DNA from: Sabellastarte sp. h YS-2021
Taxonomy: Eukaryota; Annelida; Polychaeta; Sabellida; Sabellidae
Direction of reading: 5' to 3'
NCBI GenBank assembly: GCA_964017235.1
Contig: OZ024935.1
Location: 31,537,596 to 31,601,595 of the forward strand
Length of the DNA stretch: 64,000 bases
Shown: piece after piece, positions 32,236-43,429 of the stretch
Numbering within the stretch: position 1 is the stretch's first letter
Layout of the letters: every line of letters starts with the position of its first letter
Program-made: the position numbers and the translations under genes
The notes under the pieces: generated by a model
What the model was told of the DNA's origin: nothing
Databases searched by the model: none
The model's input: only the letters and a program-made list of their open reading frames with translations

Positions 32236-34027
32236 TGCTTAGTTCATTCTCCAGGTAAGTTAAACCTCTAATGTTCTTATTCATAAGTTTTGTATTTTTA
32301 ATTTGTGTATCTCTTAAAATGAGTTACACATATATTACAATGAACCATTTTGAATCTCTATTTAATGGCTACATGGCAATACTGTTAAATTAAATAATTT
32401 AACTGCATTGAGCTCAATATTTGCATGTCAATTCTTGATTTAATTACATAAGTATCCATATGTATGACCCTAACTATCTGCTGTTTATATTCGTAAGACA
32501 AATTTGACTTTTTAATTAAATGATGACTATTCAAATATGTTTAAAATCTAAAATTAAATATTATTGTAATGATGTACTTTCAGCAACCTAGATATTCAGC
32601 AAAGAGCTCATGATGAAGAGAAAGATGCTCCAGTTCACAGGAGTGAGATTATTCTGTCCCTCTGCCTGTATGCTGTATTTTTATCTCTTGGAGTTACCAT
32701 TAGCATCTCTGGTCCTGCCTTAGTTCATGTAGGTTATCTCTATGGCACTGATGTGGCTGGCATGTCCATTGTTTATACCTGTGCTTCTTTGGGATACCTT
32801 GCTGGATCATTTCTATGTGCTTTGGTGTTTGACCGTTTTAATCATGAACTTCAGTTGTTCCTCTGCAATTTGGCCATGGGTCTGTTGGTGATGGTTTTAC
32901 CCTGGCTGCCTCATTTGTACATATTTTATGCTGCTTCTTGCATGAGGGCCATTGCATCAGGTTTTATTGATTCCTGTGGACAGTCTTACATAATAAATCT
33001 GTGGACTGGTCATCGCTTTAAGAATCCTGTAATGCAAGGTGCTCATGGAATGTGGTCACTGGGAGCATTTATTGGTCCATTTATAGTTGGTCCATTCCTA
33101 GTAGAACTCCCGGATGAATTTGGAATGGAAACCAATGCAACAGACAACGTTGTAAATGCTACATATGAAACATCTTCACCTGTCAGTAATGACCTGCAAT
33201 TAAATATTGATGGTATTGAAAATGTGCGATACCCCTATCTCATAGTTGGTTTAATAATATGCATGGTTGCCACAACATATGCTTTCATTCTCTGCTTTAT
33301 GAAACCAAATACCAAACACAAGAAAAGAAATACAGGTGACACAAACAGAAATGGTTCACGAAGGGGAGAGATTTTAAGCTTCAAAGTGCCAATGCTAACA
33401 ATGCAGTTTTTCTTCTACTTCTTTTATATATGGTACGAAAGCATCCCTGGAGGCTACATTTCAGCTTTTGTTATCAAAGGTCTGCACTGGCCAGTACATA
33501 AAGGTCCTCTGTTGACCTCAGTGTTTTGGGGAGCATTGGGTATAGGTCGCGTACTTGGAGTGCCAATATCTTTTATTTTCTCCCCAAGTACAATGATTGC
33601 CTTTAATATTACCCTCACTACCACTGCTTTCATTGTGATGCTGTTTTCTTCCATGATGCCGGAGTATATGCTTTGGATATCTGTGGCTGCTGCAGGATTT
33701 GGAATGTCTACCACCTTTGGTTCAGCCATATTATGGACCTCCAACTACATCACTATCACTGGTAGTGTTGGCTCACTCTTTATCATTGGCAATTCATGTG
33801 GTGCAATGTCTTGTGCACCACTAACAGGATTTCTCTTTCGTGATAAGAGCCACATGTGGGTGGTTTACCTTAGTTTGCTGGCTGTATTAATTAATGTAGT
33901 ACTATTTTCTGTGATGACTGTATTTGTAAAATGCCATATGATTGCAACTAGCAAGGACAAGGAGGTACAGGAGATAGAAGAAGATTTAAACAGCATACCA
34001 CTGACTTCCTTTCAAAATGAGAACTAA
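32236..34027 (+). CDS. MFSD4B/NaGLT1-like sugar transporter, two exons
   Basis: Intact transporter of 487 predicted residues. Exon 1 coding is 32236-32255 (M-L-S-S-F-S), with donor CCAG/GTAAGT; exon 2 is 32584-34027, with acceptor TACTTTCAG/C. The phases match, and the join continues NLDIQQRAHDEEKDAP into the first membrane span SLCLYAVFLSLGVTISISGP. About 12 hydrophobic spans follow, with an MFS motif-A-like FDRFNHELQ loop after span 2, GAHGMWSLGAFIGPF in span 5, a long loop with N-linked sites near residue 200, the WYESIPGGY segment and a C-terminal acidic tail. MFSD4B is described as a sodium-dependent glucose transporter of about 500 residues, so the length fits. Exon 1 is short and rests on splice consensus and phase. 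It lies in tandem with a dead copy 3.3 kb upstream. Confidence 0.87.
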
Positions 34028-34223
34028 AAATATTGGTATATACTATAAATATTCGTATTGAGATAACATTTTAAAGTTTTCAGCTTGATATAAATATATG
34101 TAAAAAACATAATTTACTGAAATTATGTTTGAACATAGTGTATAATTATGATTTTAAATATAACAAAGGTAACCGATATGTGGGTTCATTAGTGATATTG
34201 TCACCAGCATAACCCAAATACTG

Positions 34224-34229
34224 AATAAA
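34224..34229 (+). terminator. polyadenylation signal
   Basis: AATAAA about 200 bases after the transporter stop codon; a plausible 3' end signal for the gene at 32236-34027. Confidence 0.4.
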
Positions 34230-34963
34230 GTCTAGGATGGTCTGCTCACTTTGTGTCTAATGATTTTGCATCAGATTGTTGCAGATTTTTGTAGAGATCC
34301 ACACGAAATAGACTTATACTGTGATGAGCAGCCTCTGTAATATCAGCAACTGTAATTAATATAAATTTCAGTTTAGTTTATGTCAGGTATTTTGTGGGTG
34401 GAATTAACGTTTTATGTAAAAATTAGTTCAGGACTTAAATACTTGTTGTTTTTTTTTAATTTGATTTTGTTACATTGCATGTCTTCTAAAGTTAAACTAA
34501 ATTAAATGTATTAAACTTAATTACATTTAAACTACTGTTGTTATTGTGCTAAACACATTGCATCAATTCTTGCTTGGTGTTTTACACTGCTTGTTTCAAA
34601 CCTTTCTGCAAAACGGTACCACAAAATTGTCAACAAATAGCCAGATTTTATATTAAGAGTAGTAGGGGATGTTTCAGGCCGTCATGGGGGTGACGGCAAG
34701 GTCAGCCCTGGAGGGCCAGTATTTGGGAATTTGTTAAAAATTTAGAGTGTACCAATTTGAAGGCGTGGCTGTTTCAGATTGGTCAACCATTGGTCAATGC
34801 AAATTCCAAACCCATGCTTCTTCCATTTGAATGTTGGAAGCACACGAGGTCACATCTTAATTCATCTGAAGTGGACAAAAACATTTCATTTTAAATTCCA
34901 AGTTTTATTCAAACTATTTTAGTTTTTTATTTATTGAAACTATCAGCTATTGTTTGTGGTCAA

Positions 34964-35870
34964 ATGGCAGAGAGAAAACAGTATTTTCTGTGTTCTAGTA
35001 GTGGGGAAGTAATTCACATACCCATACAAATACAATCCGCCAACGATACTGAATTCATGGGTATGCTTGCTCATGAAAATACAGATACTGATGAAAATTC
35101 TGACAGTTCTTTGGATGGGGAACAGAATGAGGATGTTGTGGTAGGCCATTCAGGTACTAAACAAACAGTAAGTAGCAAAAATGCTCCCATTGATAGTTTA
35201 CCTGGTAGTTCGAATTCTGCTGGGAGTTCAGTACTTGAGGGCAGTACACAGTAGGCCATTAATTTGCAAATGTTGAACCAACTTGGTAGTATCGGAAAGC
35301 AATTAGATGCTATTGAAAAGAAAGGAAACAATAAAACTAACGATGTGTCAAAAATTAAATTAAAGGTAAAAGTGTCAGATCCTCTGCCACTGACTCCCCG
35401 GTCACACTGCCCACACAACAGCCCATGGTATCGCCTTTACCCAATCTTCAGGCTTCGAGAAGCGATGTCTTGATCCAAGCACATGTCGAGCAAAGACTTG
35501 GAGATGTAGTTGTATCCCATAGAGTTAAATGGCCTCAAGAATACGTTTTGTCTGGCAGTAAGAAGGAAAAAATACAGTATGATCAGTTGTCGATCACACA
35601 GTGGGTGGCTGGCTTTTGCCGCATAATGAAAGAAGAAAATCATGTAGAAAATAAGGAACATATGCTTGATTATCTTATTCAATTACTTGAGGATGCAAAT
35701 GATTTTTCATCGGATGCGGCAATGGCCAGCCATGCTGTCCTACTTTGTAGGATGGAGTCGGGGTATGGTTAATTGTACACATACCCTGCATAACAGAACT
35801 AGGTACTTCTATACTAATAACTGTAAGAATGTTATTAAAGAATTAAATGCTTCAAAATCTGATATATAAA
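34964..35870 (+). pseudogene. gag pseudogene of Ngaro-like element 3
   Basis: Starts at an ATG (MAERKQYFLCSSSGEV) and aligns with gag of element 2: IPIQIQSANDTEF against IPIEVQIDNDNAF, then MLNQLGSIGKQLDAIEK, VKWPQEYVLSGSKKEKIQYD, SITQWVAGFCRIM and AMASHAVLLCRMESG. It has an in-frame stop (35252-35254) and at least two frameshifts. The C-terminal Cys/His cluster was not found. Confidence 0.75.
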
Positions 35871-38325
35871 CTTGGTATGATGAACTTAGAGCATTTGACA
35901 CTATTGTTCCGGGCAAAACAAAGGCTCAAGCACTTCTGACGAATGTCAATAATGAGGTTAGAAATTTGAAATATAATTTAAAATGTCAGAACAGTGCAAA
36001 CCAAAATACAGGTCTTGAGATTGAAAAATATAGCCCTGACCATTCAAAGGCTACCAAAACCAAACAAGTTATACAGGAAGTTACAACATTGAAGCAAAAC
36101 AAAATCACTGTAAACTGTGGCAGTGTGGCCGGGGCGCCAACTACAAAACAAAAATTTCAGGACCATTTTGTGCTTTCCAACAGATTTCAAATGCTTCAAC
36201 CTTTGGTTGACAAACAGGAGCAGGAGCAGCAGATATCTCAGGAGTCCCCTGCCTCTGTCCATTTAGTACCTTTGCAACAATAATAATGCACAGAAAGACA
36301 ACCAGTGTAAAAATATGACACAACATGCTACTGTGGTACAAGTTGATGATAATGAGGAGCTGTTATTGGCTCACCAGGACAAAAATACATTGGCGGGCAA
36401 TAAAAACGAAAATGGGTTATTTGATGGGGTATCTCAAAATGTCATCAACTCCAGTTATCGGACTTGGTCTGTAGCAGATAACAATACTCATGAGCCAGAT
36501 TTGATACAAGTCTTAACCGGAAACTGTGACCTCAATAGTATTGAGCAGCAAACCAAAATTTCGCTTATTCTTGCTCAAATCAGATGACTCAATTAGCCAT
36601 ATGTAAACACAATGAGCAATGCATCAGTCAAACAGGTGGTCAGTTTGGTTTTGTTTCTCAAACTGATTTGAAATTATATGATGGGGAATTAGTCCCTGAG
36701 GTTATGCAATCACATCATATTATTAGGAGTAGTGGATTTCGAATTTTTTTTAAATGTAGGATCCCTGTTAACACGAATCTCAATATCAAGAATTGGAGAT
36801 ATCATTTGAAAAGTTATTGGGATCAGCAGCTCTCTGACCTGCTCTAGTATGGATTTCCTCTTGATTTTAATAGAAATTCTAAGTTACAAAGTATGGTTTC
36901 AAATCACAAGTCTGCTGAGATACATGTGGATCAGGTTAGGAACTATCTTAAGGAGGAATTGTCCCATGGAGCTGTCATTGGACCTTTTGATATACTACCA
37001 CCGGCATTTCACACATCCCCCCCTATGACAAGGGATAAGCAGGATTCCAACAACAAAAGGACAATAATGGATCTCAGTTGGCCCAAGGGAGCCTCTGTGA
37101 ATGATGGGGTCAGTAAAGAGTTATATCTGGGGACTTCCTATACTTTGCATTATCCCTCTGTAGACAATATTACAGCTGCCCTGCGTTGATTGGGTCCTGG
37201 AGCTCAGCTCTTTAAGATAGATATAAGCAGGGCCTTTCACCATCTAAGGGTGGACCCAGCTGACATTGACTTACTAGGTTTACAAGTAGATCAGCGTCAC
37301 TTTATTGATGTATCGACGACGTTTAGATATCGTAACAGGTCGCTGTTCTTCCAGCGTTGTTCGGACGCTATTAGGTATATCATGGCCAGTCATGGGTTCC
37401 CTGACCTATTTAATTATATTGACTATCTCATATATGTAGGTTTACTGTCCAAAATTGATGCTGCTTTCAATTTTTGTTATCTTTACTGGCAGACCTCGGT
37501 TTGGAGGTCAGTAGCAAGAAGTTGGTTCATCCTTCCACTTCGGTCATATGTCTTGGCATCTTAATAGATTCTAAGCAGAGAACCATATCAATTCCCCCAC
37601 AAAATTGAATCAACTTGTTGAGTTATGTTGTCTTTGGGCTAATAAAACTTATTGCAGCAAACAAGATCTGCAGTCTTTGTTAGGTCATTACGATATATTG
37701 CTAAATACGTCAGGCCTGCCAGAAATTTCCTGAATAGAATGTTGCAAACCTTACGAGATAATGCTCACAGGACAAAAATTTTGCTAAATGATCAGTTCTT
37801 TAGAAATCTCACCTGGTTCAATGTGTTTTAAAGCAATACAATGGTGACACATTTTACAACCACCTTACTTGCCACGCAGAGATTCATTTGGATGCATCTC
37901 TTACTGGTTTAGGGGCTATCTTTGACAATATGGTTTATAGCCTTCCCATTGATAGGAATTATATGGGTTATAATATTGTCCAACTTCTCAACATTCTAGT
38001 TGCTTGTAAAGTATGGGCTGCCCATTGGTCCAATAAACGCATCAAAATATGGTGTGATAATTTGGCAGTAGTAGAAGTACTAAATAGTGGAAGATCACGT
38101 GATCATACATTAGCCACTTGTGCCCGAAATATCTGGTTACTATCAGCCATGTATAATTTTGAAATCATGGTACATCATATTCCAGGGAAGAGTAATGTTA
38201 CAGCGGATTTGCTATCACGTTGATCAAATTCTAATGCAGATTATAAAAAATTATACCAACTAGCCCCATATGCCACTTGGATTCCTACTAACATAGACTT
38301 GACACTCCTCAATTATTTTATATAA
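35871..38325 (+). pseudogene. RT-RNase H pseudogene of Ngaro-like element 3
   Basis: Consecutive fragments in changing frames: an element-specific N-terminus; RIPVNTNLNIKNWRYHLKSY; MTRDKQDSNNKRTIMDLSWP; FKIDISRAFHHLRVDP; the catalytic region as LFNYIDYLIYVG (Y-I-D-Y, with the second Asp lost); LHYPSVDNI; and RNase H with DASLTGLGAIFDN, WCDNLAVVEVLNSG and HHIPGKSNVTADLLSR. The mutated catalytic Asp and multiple stops make it inactive. The last codon is TAA 38323-38325, beside a strong acceptor-like tract. Confidence 0.82.
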
Positions 38326-38338
38326 TTTCTTTTTAGAC
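38323..38338 (+). promoter_or_regulatory. 3' splice-site-like signal at the RT/YR junction
   Basis: TAA followed by TTTCTTTTTAG, with the YR frame resuming after two bases (AC), in the same phase as the other two Ngaro-like copies. It has the best polypyrimidine tract of the three. Confidence 0.5.
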
Positions 38339-39110
38339 CTTCCTCTTCAGGCAGCTCAGCTGGCCACCTCTGCTGCTGCTAGACTTTTTGACGCCTTCAG
38401 GCCTGCAACTAAGTGCCAATACTCCAGAGCATGGTATGACTTCCAAGCCTTCAAGGTGGCAGCTGGGCTGCCTCTTTTCCCGGTAGATATACAAACACTA
38501 TTAGTATTCATGGAATTTCTGCTTCAAAATGGTCAGTCACAAGCCAATATTGCAAATCACATGGCAGCACTGAGGGCTTATCACATCATAAATAATCTGT
38601 CCACTGCCCCGTTTAAAGATGAATGTATACAGATTTTTCAAAAATTATTAAAACTCCAGGCTCCCTTCAAACCAAGTAAGAGAAGTCTTTTGACCATTGA
38701 CCTCCTTACCAAAATTGTACAACAGTGTCAAAATCTGCCATTTCCTTTTATATTTAGACCTTTATATTTGCTGGCTTTCTTTTCTTTTTGAGGATTTCCA
38801 ATATTTCACCTAATTCTACTACTTCCTTTGATAAGACTAGGCAATTAGCCCGTGGTGACATCATGATTCAATCACAGGGAGCAGTTGTACTGGTGAAATG
38901 GTCCAAAACCATTCAGAATAGAAAAGACGTGGCTACTGTTTCTATCCCTGCTCTGGGGGATTCCTTGTTATGTCCCATTCATGCATTGAATGTTATGATA
39001 ACAAAAATTCTACTTCGTTATAGTTTTCTTTACCGGTAAAACACTCAAGCCCTTGCCTTTTGGTCTGCTCTACATTCCTAGTTCCTACTTGGTGTTTGGG
39101 TATCGTTTTT
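38337..39110 (+). pseudogene. truncated tyrosine recombinase of Ngaro-like element 3
   Basis: Opens after the AG with LPLQAAQLATSAAARLFDAF and RPATKCQYSRAWYDFQAFK, aligning with the YR of element 2. A stop in FFSF-LRISN at 38789-38791 interrupts the catalytic Arg region. The frame then continues DIMIQSQGAVVLVKWSKTIQ to SLLCPIHALNVMI and decays near 39040. The His-x-x-Arg and Tyr motifs are absent. Confidence 0.8.
39009..39051 (+). repeat. 43-bp direct repeat, copy 1
   Basis: TCTACTTCRTTATAGTTTTC followed by TTTACCGGTAAAACACTCAA occurs here within the decayed YR and again at 39921-39963, about 913 bases downstream, with one difference. It may mark recombination that removed the YR C-terminus, or a terminal repeat. 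Confidence 0.7.
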
Positions 39111-39920
39111 ACCCTCATTCTGCCTAGTTTACAGAGTTACGGTCATTTAACTTGACCTGTGACCTTGGTTTTCTTTGACCTTTACCTTTCGACAAGGTTA
39201 AGTTGTGTATTATACAGTAACCTTTTGGCATAACCATATACTAAACACACTGACTACTTGGTCCTTGAATCAATTCTAACATGGGTATACAATTCAATCA
39301 GAATTTGACGTTTATATGACCTTTCACCCCAAGATCAAATACTTCATCTTCAGGTCTTCATTAGGTCCTTTAGTCTCTAATTACTTGTATAATCACTGTT
39401 AACCTTGGGCTTGTTTTCAAAATTGGCCGTTTACATTTACCAATCTGGTTGTTGTTTGACCTTTGACCCCAAGTAAAGACATTTAATTTAATAATTATTT
39501 CTTCCTGCTACCCTTTTAAACTTGGGGTCTATGTAACTTGTTTCCAAAACATCGACTTCACCTTTGACCCGTTGGGGTCAGTTTACCATGTACTTTAATT
39601 AAATGGAATTGATTCAAGTACCTCTAGTATGTTAGTAGGCGACAGGAATATTTTAAAAATATTTTACACCATGTATGTTCAAGTAAATGTATTGTATATA
39701 ATATGCCAATGAGAAAATGATAGATAATATAATATAGTAACTCAGCCATGCATTTTATTTTTGGCCCTTGGGGACTGACACTCCCTTTACTACTATTAAG
39801 TTTCTCCTTGTTGATTTGAGTAAGATTATATTTGAGTTTTATCTGTTATTATTAATTTGTGGATTCTGATTTCGTTCTTTTGATTTGATGTGCATAACTT
39901 GCTGCTACTAGAAGTCTTGT

Positions 39921-39963
39921 CTACTTCATTATAGTTTTCTTTACCGGTAAAACACTCAAGCTG
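39921..39963 (+). repeat. 43-bp direct repeat, copy 2
   Basis: Second copy of the sequence at 39009-39051. It contains a TTTACCGGTAAA palindrome. Confidence 0.7.
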
Positions 39964-40093
39964 AGTTTTCATACAAGCCGTTTTTGGCTAAGAATGTAAA
40001 TTATAAATACAGGAATTTTGCCAAAGAGGCAGAAATGGCATATTTTAAAGGCAAAAAAAAAAACTAAATACGCGGAGGAAAACGTGTGAAGCT

Positions 40094-40455
40094 ACAAGCT
40101 AATCTGGGTAACTCAATAGATAGGTAAGACCGGGCAAAGCTCCAATAAGCTAACATGGGTAACTTAGCTTAAAAATGGAGAACAGGATGAAACTTTAGTA
40201 AGCTAACCTGGATACCTTAAACCAGTCAAAAACTAGACCAGGTAGTAACTAGTTAGAGGAAACCAAGACAAAGCAGTTATAAGCTAACCTGGGCATCTTG
40301 ACTTAAAGTTGGAGAAGACAAGGACAAAGGTGTTAATAAGTTAACTTGGGTACTAAATAGGCCTAGGACACCGAGACAAAGTTGTAACAAGCTAACCTGC
40401 ATAAATTAATAGGGGGAGGAGACCCGAACACACTTAGTAAGTTAACCTAGATGAT
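40094..40455. repeat. degenerate tandem repeat, unit about 60 bp
   Basis: AAGCTAACCTGGGTAACTTA-like blocks recur six or seven times with purine-rich spacers (GGAGAACAGGA, GACAAAG). Non-coding. Confidence 0.65.
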
Positions 40456-41690
40456 TGTAATTAACAGATACAGCTGACCACGGCAGAGTGGTCTCGAAAT
40501 ATGTCTCTAAAATATCATTACAAGATATACAAACCTTTGTTTTACAACATACTTTATTGACTGAGATATATAATTTAAAGAAAACATTCAATGATTTTAT
40601 TACTGAGCTGAAAATTATTGTTGTTAATCTTTTTCCTGTCATTCACCACCTGTTTGCATGGAAATCTGTTCCGTCAATGCTGAAAAGTCTGCCTTTGACT
40701 TTAGGATGCTTGAGTGGAAAGTAAATGCAAAGAATTTACCACTTGGAAGCACATAAGCTATGCTCTGAGTGGTTTAATAATGCGTCTTTATGGTCTGAGC
40801 CTTTTCTGCCCCCTTTTCTTTCAGACTAAATATCATTCTGACTGTTGTGATTTAGAATCTACTTTTGAGTAGAGATTAAAAAAGTTAATTAGAATTATAC
40901 TTTATTCAGGTAAACAATGGCGCAGTGTAGATTACTCGGGTTGAGTGTTTACATCACTTGTGTATTGTGGTCATTGACAACCAATGTATCTTGTAATTTC
41001 ATTGGTCCCTTCACATTTGTCACTATTCAGTTCTGGTGGCATTTCAACTTGAAGCCAAAGTTTGAAGCATGAACATTGAAATATATTTAGCTTCTCTTGC
41101 ATTATTTTATGATTTTATCAAAGCTGTGTTTGATTGAATGGACGAATGCAGAACTATAAAAGTAAATGTACAAAATGTGGGACAAGGCATGTACCCCCAA
41201 CTGGCCAAAATGCCAATTTATGGACAATACTGTGGATGTTGAGTCAAATATTGAGCACAGTTCTAATGGTCGTACAACATTCGAGTTAAATCCACATACA
41301 GTGCATCACCAGTTTTAGTCCTCCAGACAGATACTGAGTCAGATCAGGAGGTGGGAGATGCAATTCAACTTCAGATACAAGGAACTGAAGCACATGAATA
41401 AGAGACTCGATACCGTTGAGGAACCATTTGCAGGATCTGCCACAGCATTACAGCTGAAAAAGCATCACAGAAATAAAGATAAGTAGTTTGAATCCATAAG
41501 TAGTAGGAAAAATCAAAAGCAAGAACAAGTAAACAAAGGTACAGTACTTATAGTGATATTGATAGTGAATCAGATACCCATGTGCTTATTCTCCAAACTG
41601 GTGGATTCTATGGCACACCATCCAAATTGTAATGCACAAATCAGAAAGTTGTAAAACATAATCCAGTCGTCACCAGAGGGACCATCAGTG
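40456..41690. other. non-coding region
   Basis: No gene recognised. Short ORFs on both strands show no domain. A 37-base block at 40847-40883 resembles 8797-8833. Confidence 0.4.
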
Positions 41691-41694
41691 TTCA

Positions 41695-42270
41695 GTAGTC
41701 AGAAAAAACTATGGAGGGAAAGACTTCTGAAACAGATAGGTTTTAAGTCACCTTTTGAAACAAGAAAGTGGCAAATCATTGGGAGCATCATATGAGAAGC
41801 ATTTGTTGAAAGGAACTTTAGATTTATGAATTGAGGAGCTGTAAAAAGCAACCTTGGGAAACGTCTTTTCTGGATTGCTATGTCTTGTTTTAACAGCAGA
41901 TATATACAGAGACAAATATGGGGCAAAGTATCTTTGGCTTGCCAGTGGTGAGGTACTTGTGTATGAGTACCAGGGTTTTGAAGATGAGTCGTTGTTTAAC
42001 GGGTAGCCAGTGAAGAAACTTTAAGGTTGGAGAGACATGAGAAAATTCGGAGCACCAGAGATAAAGCGTGCCAAACAATTGTGGATATTCTGGAAACATG
42101 TGATGTTTTTAGAAGACAAACTACGAAACAGAGAATTGCAATAATCCAGAAAACTATTCACCAATGCATTTCCAACCATGACTGCATATGACAGAAAATG
42201 TTGGATACGATGAAAGCAGTTTGCTAAATATGTCATCATTATGTAATTGTAGCCATCCAGAAACAAGTGG
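41695..42270 (-). pseudogene. LINE reverse transcriptase 3' fragment
   Basis: Minus-strand translation in shifting frames gives LVNSFLDYCNSLFRSLS, FQNIHNCLARFISG, SPTLKFLHWLPVKQRLIFKT and LKPICFRSLSLHSFF. This order (LDYCNSL, QN..ARLI, LHWLPV..RI.FK, LK..LF) is the C-terminal end of RT proteins in CR1/L2/Jockey-type non-LTR elements. It is 5'-truncated with several shifts, as usual for such copies. Confidence 0.75.
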
Positions 42271-42929
42271 ATGCTAGGTTCAGAGAGTTAGAACAGGTAG
42301 ATAATGATACCGGTCTGGAAAGCAATACAAGGATTTAGCCACAAAGTCAGGGTTGTTGGTAAAACATAAAGTGTCATGGCCTCATGAGTGTTGTATTTTA
42401 ATAAACTGTTCGTGTTTATGGTCTTATGGGATCTTGGGGGCTTATATAGCCCCATATATAAGTAAGGCACAGCTATAATATGGCAATCTGATCAGTTATT
42501 TATTTTACACAAAATAACACAAACTTCGAACTATCTGGACTCTTCTGAAAAAGATTTTTCAAAAATTTTTACAGCTTCTATATCACTTACTAAAATACAA
42601 ATGTACTTGGGGTGTACTTGAAAATAAATTGGAAAGTAGTTGGATATTTTGAGTGTTTTTAATTTTCAGCTTTCATGTATATATACTCGTAAATGAGAAA
42701 TTATTGGCACTTATGCTTAATCAAATTTTCAACATTCATGGGAACCTTAGCCAGACGTAATCTTTTGGTTATTTACTGTTCTGTCACATTGTATATGTTT
42801 ATTGTAGCGGGCCTCAGTATTTTACTAAAGAAAATAGATTGTAAGTGCGTAGCCAAAGAATAAAAATACTTTAGTGACCAAAACTAGTTTATAAATTATT
42901 AAATTATAGATATCTGCTACTTGTCTACC

Positions 42930-43154
42930 TGGGCCTGTATTCACAAAAATTCTTAGAATTTTTCTTAGAAATACACTTAAGTCTAAGAAAAATTCTTTGC
43001 TAAGAATTTTCTTATTCTTAGAATAAAATCCTATTCACAAAACAATTCTTAGTTAAGAATAATTCTAAGAATAGAAGTAAAAGGAAATATGTGCACAGGT
43101 TAGACTAAGTGTAGTTCAAAGAAAAATTCTAAGAATCATTGTGAATACAGGCCC
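42930..43154. mobile_element. palindromic MITE
   Basis: TGGGCCTGTATTCAC at the left and its exact complement GTGAATACAGGCCCA at the right enclose 195 bases built of TTCTTAGAATTTTTC-type inverted repeats. It can fold end to end. No coding capacity. Confidence 0.7.
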
Positions 43155-43179
43155 AGAAGTGACTTTCTCTATTTGGATG

Positions 43180-43421
43180 CACTTTTGGTGTCAATGATAA
43201 GAGTTTTGTGCATATAGCAATTTCTTATTCTTAGAAAAATTCTAAGAATAAAAGCCATTCTTAGAAAAATTCTAAGAATAAGCATAATTCTAAGAATAAG
43301 AATCTTTGTGAATAGGAAAATTCTTTTTCTTAGAATTTTTCTAAGAAAAACAACAATTCTAAGAAAAATTCTAAGAATAAGACTAGTTCTAAGAATAAGA
43401 ATCTTTGAGAATACGGGCCCA
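43180..43421. repeat. second copy of the palindromic TTCTTAGAA repeat
   Basis: About 240 bases of alternating TTCTTAGAA and TTCTAAGAA motifs ending GAATACGGGCCCA, a diverged terminus of the MITE at 42930-43154. The flank CAGAAGTRACT is also shared by both. ORFs here are by-products of the repeat. Confidence 0.6.
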
Positions 43422-43429
43422 GAAGTAAC

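Larger units (their letters stand above)
34680..39150 (+). mobile_element. Ngaro-like YR retrotransposon 3, decayed
   Basis: Plus-strand gag, RT-RNase H and YR in the same order as the element at 16061-23733 and closest to it in sequence, but with many stops and shifts and a truncated YR. The 3' flank (39130-39580) has scattered TGACCTTTGACC-like motifs, as in the other copies. Neither end is defined. It inserted downstream of the intact transporter gene. Confidence 0.82.

Noticed and set aside
42940-43420. TTCTTAGAA motifs as heat-shock elements
   Set aside because: Heat-shock elements need a two-base gap between TTC and GAA; here the gap is three bases and the motif belongs to a MITE.
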